Source: Desulfobacterales bacterium
GTDB taxonomy: Bacteria; Desulfobacterota; Desulfobacteria; Desulfobacterales; JAFDCJ01
Direction of reading: 5' to 3'
DNA length: 5,162 nt
NCBI GenBank assembly: GCA_029939875.1
Contig: JAOZSC010000225.1
Span: 1 to 5,162, forward strand
Below the pieces are notes generated by a model. It ran no database searches. It saw nothing but the letters and a program-made list of their open reading frames with translations, and had not been told where the DNA came from. This document shows positions 4,975 through 5,162 of the stretch, piece by piece. The first letter of the stretch is position 1. Every line of letters starts with the position of its first letter. The position numbers and the translations under genes are program-made.

Positions 4975-5162
4975 CTATTGGTTACGCAGCCGGGTCCGGT
5001 AAGCGATGGTCACCTTTTCACTGGAACCGGGGGCAATTTTTAAGGAAGCCGGCGTGAGGGCCAGGTTCACTGTAATGGTTCCCTCCAGTCTCAAATTGTC
5101 GATGGGCACTTTTTCGGTGTAAATGGTCGATATTTTCTCGAGTATACGCCGGGCGCCGATAA
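4975..5162 (-). CDS. C-terminal end of a YbbR/CdaR-like protein
   Basis: Reading the minus strand from the right edge gives 61 residues in an open frame, ending at a TAG (4975-4977). The gene continues beyond the window, so its start is not seen. The fragment has a helix-like ARRILEKISTIY followed by TEKVPIDNLRLEGTITVNL and a short beta-rich end, a pattern like one YbbR domain (a TExI/VD segment, then alternating beta strands). In many bacteria a YbbR-domain protein (CdaR) is encoded between a diadenylate cyclase and glmM and regulates cyclic-di-AMP synthesis at the membrane; whether those neighbours lie to the right cannot be seen. The assignment rests on one domain of moderate resemblance, and another beta-sandwich protein is possible. 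It converges on rubrerythrin with an 88-base gap. Confidence 0.6.
   Translation of the reverse strand, partial: IGARRILEKISTIYTEKVPIDNLRLEGTITVNLALTPASLKIAPGSSEKVTIAYRTRLRNQ

Overview
The window is about 5.2 kb of ordinary-looking bacterial chromosome. It most resembles an anaerobic, probably sulfate-reducing member of the Desulfobacterota. That placement is an inference from four things: a rubrerythrin beside a small cluster ferredoxin, a YkgJ-type cysteine-cluster protein, a eukaryotic-type UDP-glucose pyrophosphorylase, and intergenic gaps filled with degenerate 7-base repeats. No rRNA, tRNA, CRISPR array, transposase or phage gene is visible.

Layout from left to right. Bases 1-186 hold the C-terminal end of an unidentified plus-strand gene. 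A 72-base convergent gap follows. A minus-strand YkgJ-family protein with eight cysteines occupies 259-1050. A 239-base divergent gap (1051-1289) carries a nested inverted repeat, a possible promoter and a good Shine-Dalgarno site for ilvE, a branched-chain aminotransferase (1290-2354). A 124-base gap with a perfect 13-bp inverted repeat separates ilvE from a UTP-glucose-1-phosphate uridylyltransferase (2479-3882). A 148-base gap then leads to a 64-residue ferredoxin (4031-4225) and a rubrerythrin (4311-4886). These two are separated by a perfect 11-bp hairpin flanked by 9-bp direct repeats. At the right edge, the C-terminal end of a YbbR/CdaR-like protein runs on the minus strand (4975-5162).

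The only clear functional pair is ferredoxin plus rubrerythrin. They are co-directional, each has a strong ribosome-binding site, and together they suggest a peroxide-reducing module in which the ferredoxin feeds electrons to the rubrerythrin. The aminotransferase (branched-chain amino acid synthesis and breakdown) and the pyrophosphorylase (UDP-glucose for polysaccharide and envelope) look like independent housekeeping genes.

The observations most worth a second look are the ferredoxin, which has Asp in place of the second cluster cysteine and further departures at its C-terminal cysteine; the 7-base periodic arrays in three separate gaps; and the hairpin with flanking repeats between ferredoxin and rubrerythrin. 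I found no convincing wholly new multi-gene system.
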